In this document: piece by piece, positions 44,336 through 56,000 of the stretch | Position numbering within the stretch: position 1 is the stretch's first letter | How the letters are laid out: every line of letters starts with the position of its first letter | Assembly (NCBI GenBank): GCA_013215385.1 | Contig: JABSOY010000005.1 | Location: forward strand, 1-64,000 | DNA: 64,000 nt | Direction: 5' to 3' | From: Colwellia sp. | GTDB taxonomy: Bacteria; Pseudomonadota; Gammaproteobacteria; Enterobacterales; Alteromonadaceae | The notes under the pieces: generated by a model | Told to the model about the DNA's origin: nothing | Database searches by the model: none | Seen by the model: the letters and a program-made list of their open reading frames with translations, nothing else | Made by a program: the position numbers and the translations under genes

Positions 44336-44689
44336 TTAAGATAAAAATTGAGTATGGATTTCAGTATCAAATAAATTTTTAATTAATAATGCAAACTCTT
44401 TAATAAATGCTTTTTGCTCGTTCGACACCACATTGTTTACCACGCCAGAAAGTATTTCCTCTAAATCATAAACAATTGCATCAACTTCACGAATAACAGT
44501 ATTACGTTGGTTGAAAGACAAGACCTCATTCTGGCTACAAATCATGATGATTTGTTCGCTTAATTCTTGCTCTATTACCGTCATAACAGTATCAGTATTA
44601 ACCGTCGATGATGATGAATTTTCGAACAAGCTTAAATGCTCGGTCAAATATTCAATGATATGAATGTAACCATCAGTATCTGTAACCAT
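44336..44689 (-). CDS. DUF3802 family protein
   Basis: A 117-residue acidic helical protein starting MVTDTDGYIHIIEYLTEHLS with the conserved central REVDAIVYDLEEILSGV (about 69-85) and FALLIKNLFDTEI end. It matches DUF3802, a family known from Alteromonadales and Vibrionales without an assigned function. No signal or membrane segment. It stands alone, with the decayed cyclase downstream. Confidence 0.82.
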   Translation of the reverse strand: MVTDTDGYIHIIEYLTEHLSLFENSSSSTVNTDTVMTVIEQELSEQIIMICSQNEVLSFNQRNTVIREVDAIVYDLEEILSGVVNNVVSNEQKAFIKEFALLIKNLFDTEIHTQFLS

Positions 44690-45025
44690 AAAAACCTAAA
44701 CCTTTAATAATGAAAATATACTTTACCTTTAATCTTGATTAGTAATCAAGCGGTAGATTCTTGCGTATGCTTCTAGTGTGTTTCTATATGTTTTTCAAAT
44801 GTTTTTATATATTTTAAACGTATTTCAAAAAAACTTACTGATTTGTTTGTTTTATACGCACACAATATTGTACATTATTAAAGCGAACGACGATGTTATT
44901 TATATTTAACAGTCACTTATCTTTTTTTGAGAAAGTTCCCTATTTTAAAATGATACTTGCAATACTTATTAATTCATGCAAGATTAATAACATTGTTACT
45001 AAGTGTAACGATCTGTAACGATATT

Positions 45026-45067
45026 GAAATAAGAAATAAGAAATAAAAAATAAGAAATACGAAATAA
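45026..45067 (+). repeat. Heptanucleotide tandem repeat, six units
   Basis: Six units of GAAATAA run from 45026 to 45067; units four and five carry one change each. It lies 70-110 bp upstream of the TonB-dependent receptor start. Unit number variation by slipped-strand mispairing could change promoter spacing. Confidence 0.8.
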
Positions 45068-45078
45068 TAATAAATTTA

Positions 45079-45114
45079 TATATATATAAATAAATATATA
45101 TATAAATAAATAAA
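45079..45114 (+). repeat. Two 16-bp AT-only direct repeats
   Basis: TATATATATAAATAAA occurs at 45079-45094 and 45095-45110, followed by an extra TAAA. This is immediately downstream of the heptamer tract and 25 bp before the receptor ATG. The region 44690-45138 otherwise holds no gene. Confidence 0.8.
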
Positions 45115-45138
45115 ACATAGTCCAGAGAGAAATATAAT

Positions 45139-48105
45139 ATGAAAATTAATAACTCAAAAAGGTTTAAACGTTCGATTGCAGCGCTTGCTGTAACCGCAGT
45201 TTTAGGCATGTCCTCTGCATCGGCAGACGATTTAGTTGGTCGTATTAGTGGTAGTTCAACAACAGGCGTTACCGTTAAAGCCGTAAATCTAGATACAGGC
45301 ACTCAACGTACAGTGTCTGTTAACGAAGATGGTAGCTACCGTTTAGCCAAAATGCCTTCTGGTAACTACAAAATTACTGTTATGAAAGACGGTGCAGTTG
45401 TTGCTGAAGATAATGCCCGTGCATCTTTAGGAAGAAACACTGTTACAAATTTTGATGTTGCTGCTACTGATGATACTGAAGTCATTCAGGTTGTTGGCTC
45501 TTCTACTGCAACTATTGATGTGTCTTCTTCTGATTCAGGTTTAACTGTTGGTGAATTCGAAATTGATCGCATGCCGATTGCTCGTAATTTAACGGCAGTT
45601 GCTTTACTTGCACCAGGTGTTGTTGGTGGAGATAGTACTTTTGGTAATACAGCATCTTTTGGTGGTTCTTCTGTAGCTGAAAACGTTTGTTATATTAATG
45701 GTATGGAAGTTACAAATACTCGTAACGGTTTAGGTTGTGGCGAATTACCTTTTGAATTCTACAAAGAATTCCAAGTTAAAACGGGTGGTTACTCAGCTAA
45801 ATACGGCCGTGCTACCGGTGGTGCAATCAATGCTACTGCAAAAAGTGGTACCAATGAGTGGGAATTTGCCGCAACTGCAACATTTACTCCTGATTCTTGG
45901 AGAAGTGAAAATGAACAAAAATCACGAGCAAACGGTGGCACTGGTACCGTTTATCGTGATAGCAGCATTAATGAAAAAGATTCAAAAGAATACACCATTT
46001 CTGTTGGCGGTCCGATCATCGAAGATGAATTGTTTTTCTATGCAATTGTAAACCCGAAAGATACCTCACAAACATATGGCTGGCAGCCATCATTTTGGGA
46101 TCATTACCTTGCAGACAATCAAGTTCGCGAACGTGAAAGCCAAGATGATGTTTTTTGGGGCGCTACAATTGATTGGGATATCAGTGAAGATCACCGTTTA
46201 AGCTACTTTGGTTATTCAAACAAGTCAGAAGCAACAGAAGCTATCTATGGCTGGGATGATATTAATAAAGGTGCTGCTGGTATTGGTGAGCTTATAGGTA
46301 CAAATATACGTAAACGTGGTGGTGAAACTCATAGCATTAGTTACACAGGTTATATTACTGACGATTTAATTGTTACAGCTATGGCTGGTAAAATTGAAAC
46401 TGAATATGAAACTAGCCCAACAGAAACTATTTGTCCGACAGTTAGTGATGCACGTACTCCTGAACCTGCGAACCCAGCTGTTGGTTGTGGTCAAGGTGGC
46501 AGCTACGGTGAGAACAACGATACAAATACACAATATGCAATCGATATAGAATATGCTTTCGGTGACCATACAATTACTGCAGGTTACGAGTTCCAAAAAC
46601 GTGAAACTAATCGGGTATCTTTACCTGCAGGTGGACATGGTTATACTTATTATACCCTAGCTGCTGGCGGTGAAATTCAGGGAGATAACGGAGTATTATT
46701 CTCCAATGATACCGGTGCTTCTCAAGATTATGTACGTGACCGTATATTTTCTGGTGGTGGTGGTTTCTCAAGTGATATTAAAGCTTATTTTATTGAAGAT
46801 ATTTGGCAACTAACTGATGATATTACATTAAGTCTAGGTCTTCGCATTGATGACTTTGAAAATGTTGGTGTTACGGGTAATGTATTAACTTCATTCACTA
46901 CTGATATTGCGCCACGTTTAGGTATAACTTGGGATCCTACTGGCTCTGGAGAAAGCAAAATATTTGCCACAGCTGGTCAATACTATTTACCTATTGCCAA
47001 TAATACTATCTTCCGTGCTGCTTCAGGTGTCGACGATAGAACAACCCATTATACCTTCTCCGGTATCAACGCTGCTGATGGAACGCCAACTGGTGCGACA
47101 CCAGTGAATGGCACAGAAGCGAATTCACAAGTAGTGAATTCAACGCCAAAGCCACCAACAAAAGATACTTTCCAAGCAGCAGAAGCTGACCCGTTTTCTA
47201 AAATCGAATATATTATTGGTTATGAAGGCATGTTATCTGATGAGTATTCTATTTTAGTTAAAGGTACCTATCGTTTTGTTGATTCGGCACTTGATGATTA
47301 CTGTGGCGCTTATGCAAATGGTTATTGTATGATGCTTAACCCTGGAAGTGATTCATCAATATATCTTGATGCGGATAGTGATGGTTTTGCTGATAATAGT
47401 ACGCTAACAACTTTTGAAAACGCGACGACTATTCAATTACCTGAAGGTATCAATAAATACTATGGTTTAGAAACTAGTGTTAAATATCAAGGTGACAACT
47501 TAAGCTGGACAACTAGCTGGACATGGTCTCATAGTTACGGCAACTTTGAAGGTGCTGTTAAATCCGATAACGGTCAAGCAGATGCTGGTTTAACGACTGA
47601 TTTCGATTTCCCTGCATTGATGGATGGTGCCATGGGTAACCTACCTAATGACCGTAGACACGTACTTAAGTTTTACGGTAGCTATGAAGTTACTGAAGAC
47701 TTGGTTGTTGGTTGGAATTCAACCTTAGCAAGTGGTCGTCCTCGTGGTGTACAAGGTGGTTCATACTGGACATCTGACAGCGACTTATACGGTAGCTATG
47801 GCGATACTTACTATGTTACACAAGATGATGGTTCAATAACTTATCATCCTCGTGGCAGCAACGGCACAACATCTTGGACATTCAACCTAGATTTATCTGC
47901 TAACTATACTTTTGAAATTAATGATATAGAAATGAAAGCGTCATTAGATATTTTCAACGTATTAGATAACAGCCAAATAACAACTGTTGTTGATAACTAT
48001 GAAGGTATTGGTTGGGCTGCTGGTGAACGTAACAAGTTTTATAATGCAGCTAAAACTTGGCAAACACCAAGATACGCAACATTGGGCTTAGAAGTAAGAT
48101 TTTAA
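45139..48105 (+). CDS. TonB-dependent receptor with N-terminal carboxypeptidase-like domain
   Basis: A 988-residue outer-membrane protein. The signal peptide covers about 1-30 (SSASADD). A CarboxypepD_reg-like beta domain follows (about 31-110, GRISGSSTTGVTVKAVN, then DGSYRLAKMPSGNYKI). The plug domain (about 130-240) contains VCYINGMEVTN and KTGGYSAKYGRATGGAINA. The 22-strand barrel ends PRYATLGLEVRF with terminal F. The Oar-like layout without a clear siderophore signature suggests uptake of larger substrates or proteins. It is transcribed alone, behind AT-rich tandem repeats, with a good terminator after it. Confidence 0.92.
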   Translation: MKINNSKRFKRSIAALAVTAVLGMSSASADDLVGRISGSSTTGVTVKAVNLDTGTQRTVSVNEDGSYRLAKMPSGNYKITVMKDGAVVAEDNARASLGRNTVTNFDVAATDDTEVIQVVGSSTATIDVSSSDSGLTVGEFEIDRMPIARNLTAVALLAPGVVGGDSTFGNTASFGGSSVAENVCYINGMEVTNTRNGLGCGELPFEFYKEFQVKTGGYSAKYGRATGGAINATAKSGTNEWEFAATATFTPDSWRSENEQKSRANGGTGTVYRDSSINEKDSKEYTISVGGPIIEDELFFYAIVNPKDTSQTYGWQPSFWDHYLADNQVRERESQDDVFWGATIDWDISEDHRLSYFGYSNKSEATEAIYGWDDINKGAAGIGELIGTNIRKRGGETHSISYTGYITDDLIVTAMAGKIETEYETSPTETICPTVSDARTPEPANPAVGCGQGGSYGENNDTNTQYAIDIEYAFGDHTITAGYEFQKRETNRVSLPAGGHGYTYYTLAAGGEIQGDNGVLFSNDTGASQDYVRDRIFSGGGGFSSDIKAYFIEDIWQLTDDITLSLGLRIDDFENVGVTGNVLTSFTTDIAPRLGITWDPTGSGESKIFATAGQYYLPIANNTIFRAASGVDDRTTHYTFSGINAADGTPTGATPVNGTEANSQVVNSTPKPPTKDTFQAAEADPFSKIEYIIGYEGMLSDEYSILVKGTYRFVDSALDDYCGAYANGYCMMLNPGSDSSIYLDADSDGFADNSTLTTFENATTIQLPEGINKYYGLETSVKYQGDNLSWTTSWTWSHSYGNFEGAVKSDNGQADAGLTTDFDFPALMDGAMGNLPNDRRHVLKFYGSYEVTEDLVVGWNSTLASGRPRGVQGGSYWTSDSDLYGSYGDTYYVTQDDGSITYHPRGSNGTTSWTFNLDLSANYTFEINDIEMKASLDIFNVLDNSQITTVVDNYEGIGWAAGERNKFYNAAKTWQTPRYATLGLEVRF

Positions 48106-48148
48106 TAAGTAGTACTTATTGTTATAAATAGTACTTATTAGTATAAAT

Positions 48149-48180
48149 AAAACCACTTATGATGAATAAGTGGTTTTTTT
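48149..48180 (+). terminator. Rho-independent terminator after the TonB receptor
   Basis: AAAACCACTTAT (48149-48160), loop gatga, ATAAGTGGTTTT (48166-48177), then T. A strong 12-bp stem. Confidence 0.9.
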
Positions 48181-48977
48181 AATATTAATAACCTACCAAA
48201 TTTTCAAAGTATTACGCTTTCAACTAAACTCTTAGCTGTGTAATTAAAATGCTTTGTATCTTCAATTTTTAGACCGTTAAAGGCTAGTTAAGCCTAGATA
48301 ATTTTACGGACACTAAAGAGGAATACTACCTAATAGCCGCTGCTGCTGAGAGAACTATTCAGTTAGCCTAAGTTCCAAATACATCGTAATAGATTGATTT
48401 TATGTTGTTAGCCTGATGGTTTAAAGCTTCAGCATAGAAGTGCTTTATCCGCTATATTATTGTTATTTTCTTTTTATTCATTCTTTACACTTTTTGCTTT
48501 ATCCAATTAATTTAATGCTATTTCATTAATACGATGGTTCGAGAGGCTACTCCACTGCATCACTATTTTTATTATTAATAAAGCGGGTATCAGATGCCAA
48601 GAAAACTAACGTATAACTTTGCCGGTGTTCTCATGAAGAAAAAGTTAATAAATCAGAGGTGTTTCCTATACAAGTTTGGATTTGTAAATAGGATTTTGAC
48701 TATTTTGGTTTGATGGGGTAGCGTTTACTCGCTGTTTAAATTTGTCTAAATATTATTGAATGTAAAATATTATGATATTTACATCAAAGCTAAGTCATAA
48801 AAAATATAATTATTAAACAATGATTTGTATATGATTAAGAATGAATTATAAGCTCATTCCTGGAAATTTATACTTACATTTACAATATCCTTTAACACAC
48901 CTTTCTTTTACTTTTGCGTCACTATTAATATGACAACGCATTATGTGTTGACATAGAAACTAATTTGGAGAGCAAAA
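48181..48977. other. Long intergenic stretch without a convincing gene
   Basis: About 800 bp. The only open frame with a sensible start is 48594-48713 (39 residues, MPRKLTYNFAGVL start), which may be a relic of a REP-associated transposase but is too short and degenerate to call. No repeats or strong hairpins were seen. The promoter of the DUF3718 gene must lie at its right end. Confidence 0.35.
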
Positions 48978-49310
48978 ATGAACCTTAAAAAGGTAGCAAC
49001 AGTAATAATCGCTTTAGGTTTAGTATCATCAGCGAATGCAGGAAAACTAACTGCTGCAGATAAAAGTATAACAACTGATTTATGCATAACAGCGGCAAAT
49101 GGTAATCGAGCAGCAATGCATAATACAATTAAATCGTCAGGCTATTCGTCAAAATTTATTGTCGATAAAGTTCAGTGCAATGGTGAAAGTCTATTAAGCT
49201 TTATTGAACAAAACGGTAAGAATTCAGCATCTATGTTAAAAATGTTAGACCGTAGACAGACCCAGGTGAAAATTACTGATTTAGCAAATAATACTCTTGT
49301 AGCGAAATAA
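48978..49310 (+). CDS. DUF3718 family exported protein
   Basis: A 110-residue protein with signal peptide 1-21 (SSANAGK). Two cysteines (C37 in TDLCITAANGN and C63 in KVQCNGES) are spaced as in DUF3718, with the conserved LLSFIEQNGKN. GGAGAG lies upstream of the ATG. Function is unknown; the family is found in Shewanella, Colwellia and relatives. A monocistronic gene followed by two hairpins. Confidence 0.8.
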   Translation: MNLKKVATVIIALGLVSSANAGKLTAADKSITTDLCITAANGNRAAMHNTIKSSGYSSKFIVDKVQCNGESLLSFIEQNGKNSASMLKMLDRRQTQVKITDLANNTLVAK

Positions 49311-49360
49311 ATTTGAAGTTTTATATGTTTTTTAAGATGATAATAAAAATAGTTTTTAGT

Positions 49361-49409
49361 GGGCAGATGAAATAATCTCTGCCCCCTATAACCTGGCCAA
49401 TCAGCCAGG
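49361..49409. terminator. Two stem-loops between DUF3718 and DUF1338 genes
   Basis: GGGCAGA (49361-49367) pairs with TCTGCCC (49378-49384); CCTGGC (49392-49397) pairs with GCCAGG (49404-49409). They lie between converging gene ends. T-tracts are weak. Confidence 0.45.
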
Positions 49410-49422
49410 CTAAAATAAGTCG

Positions 49423-50244
49423 TTAAGCAGCTACATTAGTACTTTCGAATATTTTATCAGCAGAAGCTGCGACAAAACCGGAATATAATGTACCGCAATC
49501 TAATGGATAGCGTTTAGCAAATTCATAAAAACAACTTGGAATGATTGCTTCACCGTCTGAAAATTTAACAACAGCTTTATCAGCCATTGTTGAAGACTGT
49601 TCAAGTTTTACAATTTCGTTGCCCTTTATTTCGCCACCATTAGTGTTTAAAACAAAACCGCCCGCTTTAACTATTGCGTTTACGGCTTCGATTGAACTGA
49701 AGTTTTCTAAGTGATTTATACTGACTGTAAAGTGGTTAGCACGATAGCCCCAGGCTGAAACCCAAGCCGCATATTCGCTCTCGGCCAATAACGTTTGATA
49801 GTCAGCTTGGCTTACTTGCCAATGGGTACCTGAATATAAAAAGCTTTGATCAGCAACGTCTTTTTCATCTATAGAATCAATCATCTTAGTAATAATTTTC
49901 TGTACTTCTTCAGAAAACTCTTCGATACGTAATTCGCTAATAAAGACTTTAGGTAAGCTTGTATCTGCATGTTCAAAGTGCTTTGCATTTAATTTTTTGC
50001 TGGAAAAGTCATATTCACCTGAATCTTTATAGCCAAGTTTAACTAGGTGATCAGCTAAGGTGACTAAATTAACTTTTGGGTGATTAAAAGTACGGTAAGC
50101 AACATGATCATTAATTAAATCCGCACCTGCGCCAAGTAATTGATGAATTTTATGTGCCGAAGGGGTTACTTCGATATAATTTTTCCAAATGTTAGTGAAT
50201 AAATCAGTAACTTGTTGGTGTTGAGCTGAGGTAATGTCAGTCAT
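49423..50244 (-). CDS. DUF1338 family protein (2-oxoadipate dioxygenase/decarboxylase-like)
   Basis: A 273-residue VOC-type metalloprotein. Family features are HVAYRTFNHPKV (about 48-59), SKKLNAKHFEHAD (about 82-94) and YRANHFTVSIN (about 172-182), with histidines placed as Fe ligands, and a C-terminal SCFYEFAKRYP. A characterised member (HglS/YdcJ) converts 2-oxoadipate to 2-hydroxyglutarate in D-lysine breakdown. Here it lies just after astD on the same strand, with a terminator between, so it is an ast-locus companion. Substrate here is inferred at best. Confidence 0.85.
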   Translation of the reverse strand: MTDITSAQHQQVTDLFTNIWKNYIEVTPSAHKIHQLLGAGADLINDHVAYRTFNHPKVNLVTLADHLVKLGYKDSGEYDFSSKKLNAKHFEHADTSLPKVFISELRIEEFSEEVQKIITKMIDSIDEKDVADQSFLYSGTHWQVSQADYQTLLAESEYAAWVSAWGYRANHFTVSINHLENFSSIEAVNAIVKAGGFVLNTNGGEIKGNEIVKLEQSSTMADKAVVKFSDGEAIIPSCFYEFAKRYPLDCGTLYSGFVAASADKIFESTNVAA

Positions 50245-50378
50245 GTTAGGATCCTAAGTAGGTTAAATATGGTATTACTTATGAATAACTAATAGAGACG
50301 TTCATTTCTGGAGAAATTTTGAATGTACAAAGTTGTTAGCTATTCAGGGTAAATAACTAGATTTGATTAATGTTTTTG

Positions 50379-50408
50379 AAAAAGCCGGGACGGATCCCAG
50401 CTTTTTTT
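50379..50408 (-). terminator. Terminator after astD
   Basis: AAAAAGCcGGGA and TCCCaGCTTTTT form an interrupted stem (50379-50408). On the minus strand it ends with a T-run. It separates astD from the DUF1338 gene, so the latter likely has its own promoter. Confidence 0.65.
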
Positions 50409-50442
50409 ATTGGGTTATAAATGTTCATTTAATGATGTTAGC

Positions 50443-51912
50443 TTAGATGCTAAGACCTGGGCTTAAGGTTGCAGGTAAAGAAACCTTTTTTGCTTCCACT
50501 GAGGCTACTGGGTAAGCACAGTAGTCAGCGGCATAAAATGCACTAGCTCTATGGTTGCCACTCGCGCCAATACCGCCGAAAGGTGCGGCACTGCTTGCGC
50601 CTGTAATAGGTTTGTTCCAATTCACAATGCCTGCACGGATACGGCGGAAAAAGTGATTGTATAAATCTTCACTATCACTTAATAAGCCCGCAGATAAACC
50701 AAACGAGGTATTGTTTGCTTCGTTAATTGCTGCATCAAAATCACTGTAACGGTAAACTTTTAACAATGGGCCAAAGTGTTCGTCATCGGGCATTGCCGAT
50801 ATCGAGGTTACATCAATAATTCCCGGCGATATAAAGCCGGTGCCAGTTTCTAAGTGTTTCATTTCAACTAATGACTGTGCACCTAAATCAAGTAACTGTT
50901 GCTGTGCGGCAACTAAACTTAAAGCAGCTTTTTCTGAAATCATAGAACCGATAAATGGTTGTTCTTCATCATCGTAATAACCAATCTTAATCGCTTTAGT
51001 GGCTTCAATAAGTTTGGCAATAATCGCATCACCTTGCTCGCCAGTCTCTATAAACAAACGTCTAGAACAAGTACAGCGTTGGCCTGTTGTTACAAAAGAT
51101 GATTGAATAATATCGTGAACTACCGCATTTATATCGGTAATGTTTTTAACGATTAATGGATTATTGCCGCCCATTTCTAAGGCTAAAATTTTCCCCGGTT
51201 GACCGCCAAATTGTTCATGCAATAAATGACCTGTGGTTGAGCTACCAGTAAAGAATAAACCATCAATTTGTGGGTGAGCTGCTAGCGCTTTACCTGTTTC
51301 CACTTCACCTTGTATTAAATTGATAACGCCGTTAGGTAAACCCGCTTGCAACCAAAGTTTTAATGTTTCTTCAGCTACTTTTGGTGTTAATTCACTTGGC
51401 TTAAATACCACGGTATTCCCCGCAATTAATGCCGGAACAATGTGGCCATTAGGTAAGTGACCTGGAAAGTTATATGGACCAAAAATAGCAACAACACCAT
51501 GTGGCTTATGACGAATAAAAGCTTTAGCACCTGGCATTGGATTTTCAACAGTACCAGTACGTTCATTGTTTGCTTTAACAGAAATGGCTATTTTACCGAT
51601 CATGGCACCAACTTCGGTACGTGTTTCCCAAAGTGGCTTTCCTGTTTCTTGAGCAATGGTAATAGCTAGCGCTTCTTTATTTTCACCTAATAATACGGCG
51701 AATTTTTCTGTAATAGCAATACGTGCTTCAATGTTCATGTCAGCCCACGATTCAAAAGCCTTACGGGCACTTTCGACTGCGGTGTTTACTTGCTCTTGTG
51801 AAGCAGATTTACCATGCCAAATAACTTCGTTACGAGCAGGATTTACCGAGCTAACATCATGGCCTAAACCTGTTTGCCATTGACCATTAATTAATTGTAT
51901 TGCTTGTGACAT
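50443..51912 (-). CDS. astD: N-succinylglutamate 5-semialdehyde dehydrogenase
   Basis: A 489-residue NAD-dependent aldehyde dehydrogenase starting [13 protein letters not shown] at ATG 51912, with AAGGAC seven bases upstream. The catalytic elements are [15 protein letters not shown]-like ([13 protein letters not shown], about 145-157), general base E in LEMGGNNP (about 252) and nucleophile C in [11 protein letters not shown] (about 286). The fourth step of the AST pathway. It follows astA and astC on the minus strand. Confidence 0.94.
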   Translation of the reverse strand: MSQAIQLINGQWQTGLGHDVSSVNPARNEVIWHGKSASQEQVNTAVESARKAFESWADMNIEARIAITEKFAVLLGENKEALAITIAQETGKPLWETRTEVGAMIGKIAISVKANNERTGTVENPMPGAKAFIRHKPHGVVAIFGPYNFPGHLPNGHIVPALIAGNTVVFKPSELTPKVAEETLKLWLQAGLPNGVINLIQGEVETGKALAAHPQIDGLFFTGSSTTGHLLHEQFGGQPGKILALEMGGNNPLIVKNITDINAVVHDIIQSSFVTTGQRCTCSRRLFIETGEQGDAIIAKLIEATKAIKIGYYDDEEQPFIGSMISEKAALSLVAAQQQLLDLGAQSLVEMKHLETGTGFISPGIIDVTSISAMPDDEHFGPLLKVYRYSDFDAAINEANNTSFGLSAGLLSDSEDLYNHFFRRIRAGIVNWNKPITGASSAAPFGGIGASGNHRASAFYAADYCAYPVASVEAKKVSLPATLSPGLSI

Positions 51913-52043
51913 TTTTCTGTCCTTATATTTTGGTGCGCTAAACATTTAATTAAATTAATAAATAAATGAATGTTCGTTAATATTTTATTCGCTATTACAT
52001 AATAGACGAAGTATAGATATTTATGCTGTTGATTTACGCGTGG

Positions 52044-53060
52044 TTAGTTTTGTACTAAGCGCACGAAATCTCCTTCAGTAACCTGCAATGCTTCAGCAAT
52101 ACTTGTAGAAATAACAACTTGCTCGGCGGTTACTCTTAAAGAAACTGGTGCTTGTACTGCTCTAAAACCAGCTATTTTGGTATTACAAATAATATAGTTA
52201 TCGGTTGAATCTATATCACCAATGATTACTTGGTAGCTATTACTGTTACGTATTGTCTTTACCGTAGCTGTTTGTGATTCAACCGTAGGACCACCATCAA
52301 AAATATCAACATAACCTCGACGAGCAAAACCTTCTGCTTCGAGTAAGCGTAATGCGGGTAGTGTTTTCGGGTGAACTTCATTAATGACTTTCTGTGCATC
52401 TTTGCTAAGTAAACTGACATAGATCGGATGTTTAGGCATTAACTCAGCAATAAAAACTTTTTTACCTATGCCAGTCAGGTAATCAGCAGTAGGGAAGTCC
52501 ATTGAAAAGAAATGCTCTTCTAGCCAGTTCCAAAAAGGAGAACGACCTTCTTCATCTGAGATACCGCGCATTTCAGCGATTACCGTTTCAGCAAAGCGTT
52601 CGCTATGCTCTGCCATAAATAAGAAACGACAACGGGATAAGAAGCGGCCGTTACTATTTTTACGGTGTTTTTCACCTAAAAATAACGTACAAATTTCTGA
52701 TGCGCCAGTATAGTCGTTACACAAAGATAAAGTTTCTACTGTGTTATAAATGCCTAATTCACGCGAATTATGCACGACTTTTCCTAAGTGATAATGATAA
52801 AAAGCATCGTCTAAACCAACGGCTGCCTCAATACCACTCGTACCAACAACTTCACCGGTGTCAGTATCTTCCATGACAAACAAATAACCTTCGTTACCTG
52901 GCTGAGAAACGTCTTTTTTAAAAGAATCTTCAGAATGAGCGATACGTTTTTTTAATAGGCCTTCATTGACCGGCAGTGATGTAAAACCGTGTCCTGATTC
53001 TATGGCAATACGATGTAAAGAGTCGTAATCACTTGTTTGAATAGGGCGTATAATAATCAT
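52044..53060 (-). CDS. astA: Arginine N-succinyltransferase
   Basis: A 338-residue GNAT-related enzyme that transfers succinyl from succinyl-CoA to arginine, the first step of the AST pathway. The start is MIIIRPIQTSDYDSLHRIA. The signatures include LFLGEKHRKNSNGRFLSRCR (about 127-146) and RSPFWNWLEEHFFSMDF (about 173-189). Length and sequence type match AstA. It lies between astC and astD, about 110-bp and 130-bp gaps. Confidence 0.94.
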   Translation of the reverse strand: MIIIRPIQTSDYDSLHRIAIESGHGFTSLPVNEGLLKKRIAHSEDSFKKDVSQPGNEGYLFVMEDTDTGEVVGTSGIEAAVGLDDAFYHYHLGKVVHNSRELGIYNTVETLSLCNDYTGASEICTLFLGEKHRKNSNGRFLSRCRFLFMAEHSERFAETVIAEMRGISDEEGRSPFWNWLEEHFFSMDFPTADYLTGIGKKVFIAELMPKHPIYVSLLSKDAQKVINEVHPKTLPALRLLEAEGFARRGYVDIFDGGPTVESQTATVKTIRNSNSYQVIIGDIDSTDNYIICNTKIAGFRAVQAPVSLRVTAEQVVISTSIAEALQVTEGDFVRLVQN

Positions 53061-53169
53061 ATGGAAATCTCAATATTTACAAAGAAAGTCAAACGATGGT
53101 TAATTCTTATAAAAAATCAACCATCAGTTCAACAGTATAACGTTTATCATTTGACTCAATGAAACGATA

Positions 53170-54387
<1,218 letters not shown>

Positions 54388-54406
54388 TTACTCCTCAAGT
54401 TATTGA

Positions 54407-54422
54407 ACACTGCATTCAGTGT
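54407..54422. promoter_or_regulatory. Palindrome in the astC leader
   Basis: ACACTG-CATT-CAGTGT is a perfect inverted repeat about 22 bp upstream of the astC ATG. It may be an operator or an mRNA hairpin. It does not match the ArgR consensus. The rest of the 355-bp gap to the HDOD gene shows no gene. Confidence 0.3.
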
Positions 54423-54739
54423 GTTTAGGTTATCATTGGCGAAATATTCAGCGAATAAAAACCTTATAATAGGTTAAATTTTAGCGAGCAGAAAATGAAT
54501 TTTGCTAAAAATTAGGCGCTAAGTATGACAGAAAAAACAGTCTTTGTCTTGTCTGATATCACCGCAAGCCTTATAAAACAAAGGCTTGACAGGTTTTATT
54601 CAGAATAGATGAATAACTATATTATGATGGTGAAAGTGATAGTTGTCGAAGGTGCTAGTTGAATCGCTTACTCTGCTAGTTGAACCGCATACTCTGCTTG
54701 TTATTAGAGCTTGGTCAACCTTTCATAAATAATCAAAAA

Positions 54740-55885
54740 TTATTTAAAATTTAATTTTATGTGATCGATGTCACTTTTCTTTAATAAACTGATTTCTTGT
54801 GGAGTTATACTTGCCGCAGTGAGTAGTAATTTTGCTTCGTCGCTGCTGATTAATTCTTCCTTAGCCAAACTTCTAAAGGCGACGTAAGCTTTAGCTTTAG
54901 TAATAACCTGAGCTAAAGCGCACATTTTTGTGAGGTCTTCAGTATAGGCAATATCAAATATGGCTTCGGTAACTCTTAAACGATCAAAACGCATTAATTC
55001 AACTAAATCTGCTGATATTTTACTACTACGATTTATTATCTGTTCTAAAAGTAATTCTGGTGAAGCATCAAATTTGACTAAGGTATCGTGAAGCTTTTTA
55101 TCTTTATTCTCGTAGGCTTTTTTTAATTCTTTTTGATGCAATTCGCTATATGTAGATAAGAAGCATCGGGAAACAGCAAGCAATCCTAAGTTACTAAACA
55201 TACCTGCTGAAAAAGCGGTAAACTCGTCGAGACCTGCTTCTTTAGCTAATACCGAAGATGACATTGCTATTGCTAAACTGTCATTCCATAACTTACGCTT
55301 CATTAACGCATAAGGAGCTGTGCTGTTAGGAAGCCAATGTTTGAGCATAAATGTCGGTATGACTAACTTTAAATTATCCAATCCAATATAACTTAACGCT
55401 AAACTGGCATCTGATACTTGTACGTCGGCACGTTTACGGTATTGTGGCTTATTAACTAAATTGACTAATTCAGTTGCTAGCCAAGGTAATGACTTTGCTA
55501 AGGGAGTAATACGGTTTATTGATGCAGCACGCACCGATAATATTTCTAGAATAGTTGGTGCGTTTTCTTCAATTTTTAGTACATTGTTATAAAGATTCTC
55601 TTTATTATCAAATGCTTTATTAACTTCTGCAGTGACGTAAGCGAAAAACTTTGACATGACCTGATCAGTAAAATGATTTTCACCGTGCGCTTTAATAATT
55701 TTATTTTTTTTCGCTTCTTCTTCAACCGCTAACAATTCTCTACGTCGGTTTGTTTGTTCACTGTTTTGAAGGTTAGTAACAGCAACCTTGCCACTTTGTT
55801 GATCCGTAAATTCTTTACTGATCAACAGGCTCATAGCTCGTCTATAAATAGGGGCAACTAAATCGTTATTTTCAAAAATTTGCAT
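54740..55885 (-). CDS. HDOD domain protein
   Basis: A 381-residue protein. The HDOD (HD-related output) domain spans about 115-320, with EENAPTILEILSVRAASINR near its start, LALSYIGLDNLKLVIP in the middle and FSAGMFSNLGLLAVSR after it. The HD dyad residues of active phosphodiesterases are not visible, as usual in HDOD. The N-terminal 110 residues are charged and helical. Such proteins act in signalling or stress regulation without a known substrate. It stands alone. Confidence 0.85.
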   Translation of the reverse strand: MQIFENNDLVAPIYRRAMSLLISKEFTDQQSGKVAVTNLQNSEQTNRRRELLAVEEEAKKNKIIKAHGENHFTDQVMSKFFAYVTAEVNKAFDNKENLYNNVLKIEENAPTILEILSVRAASINRITPLAKSLPWLATELVNLVNKPQYRKRADVQVSDASLALSYIGLDNLKLVIPTFMLKHWLPNSTAPYALMKRKLWNDSLAIAMSSSVLAKEAGLDEFTAFSAGMFSNLGLLAVSRCFLSTYSELHQKELKKAYENKDKKLHDTLVKFDASPELLLEQIINRSSKISADLVELMRFDRLRVTEAIFDIAYTEDLTKMCALAQVITKAKAYVAFRSLAKEELISSDEAKLLLTAASITPQEISLLKKSDIDHIKLNFK

Positions 55886-56000
55886 GAGCGAAGTTAAGGA
55901 TATCCAATAGTAATGAAATTATGTGTAGTTTATCGGCGGTTACCTTGAAAGTATGAATGATAACTGGCGATATTACTCGTATTATTTTTAGTGACTGCTA

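Noticed and set aside
48594-48713. Short frame starting MPRKLTYNFAGVL, possibly a REP-associated transposase relic
   Set aside because: Only about 12 residues look similar to that family and the rest does not fit.
54423-54480. Possible ArgR box upstream of astC (TGAATATTTCGC)
   Set aside because: Only one half matches the ARG consensus; the second half is missing.
54760-54775. Near-perfect CRP-like site TGTGATCGATGTCAC
   Set aside because: It lies inside the 3' end of the HDOD coding region, and no promoter is expected there.
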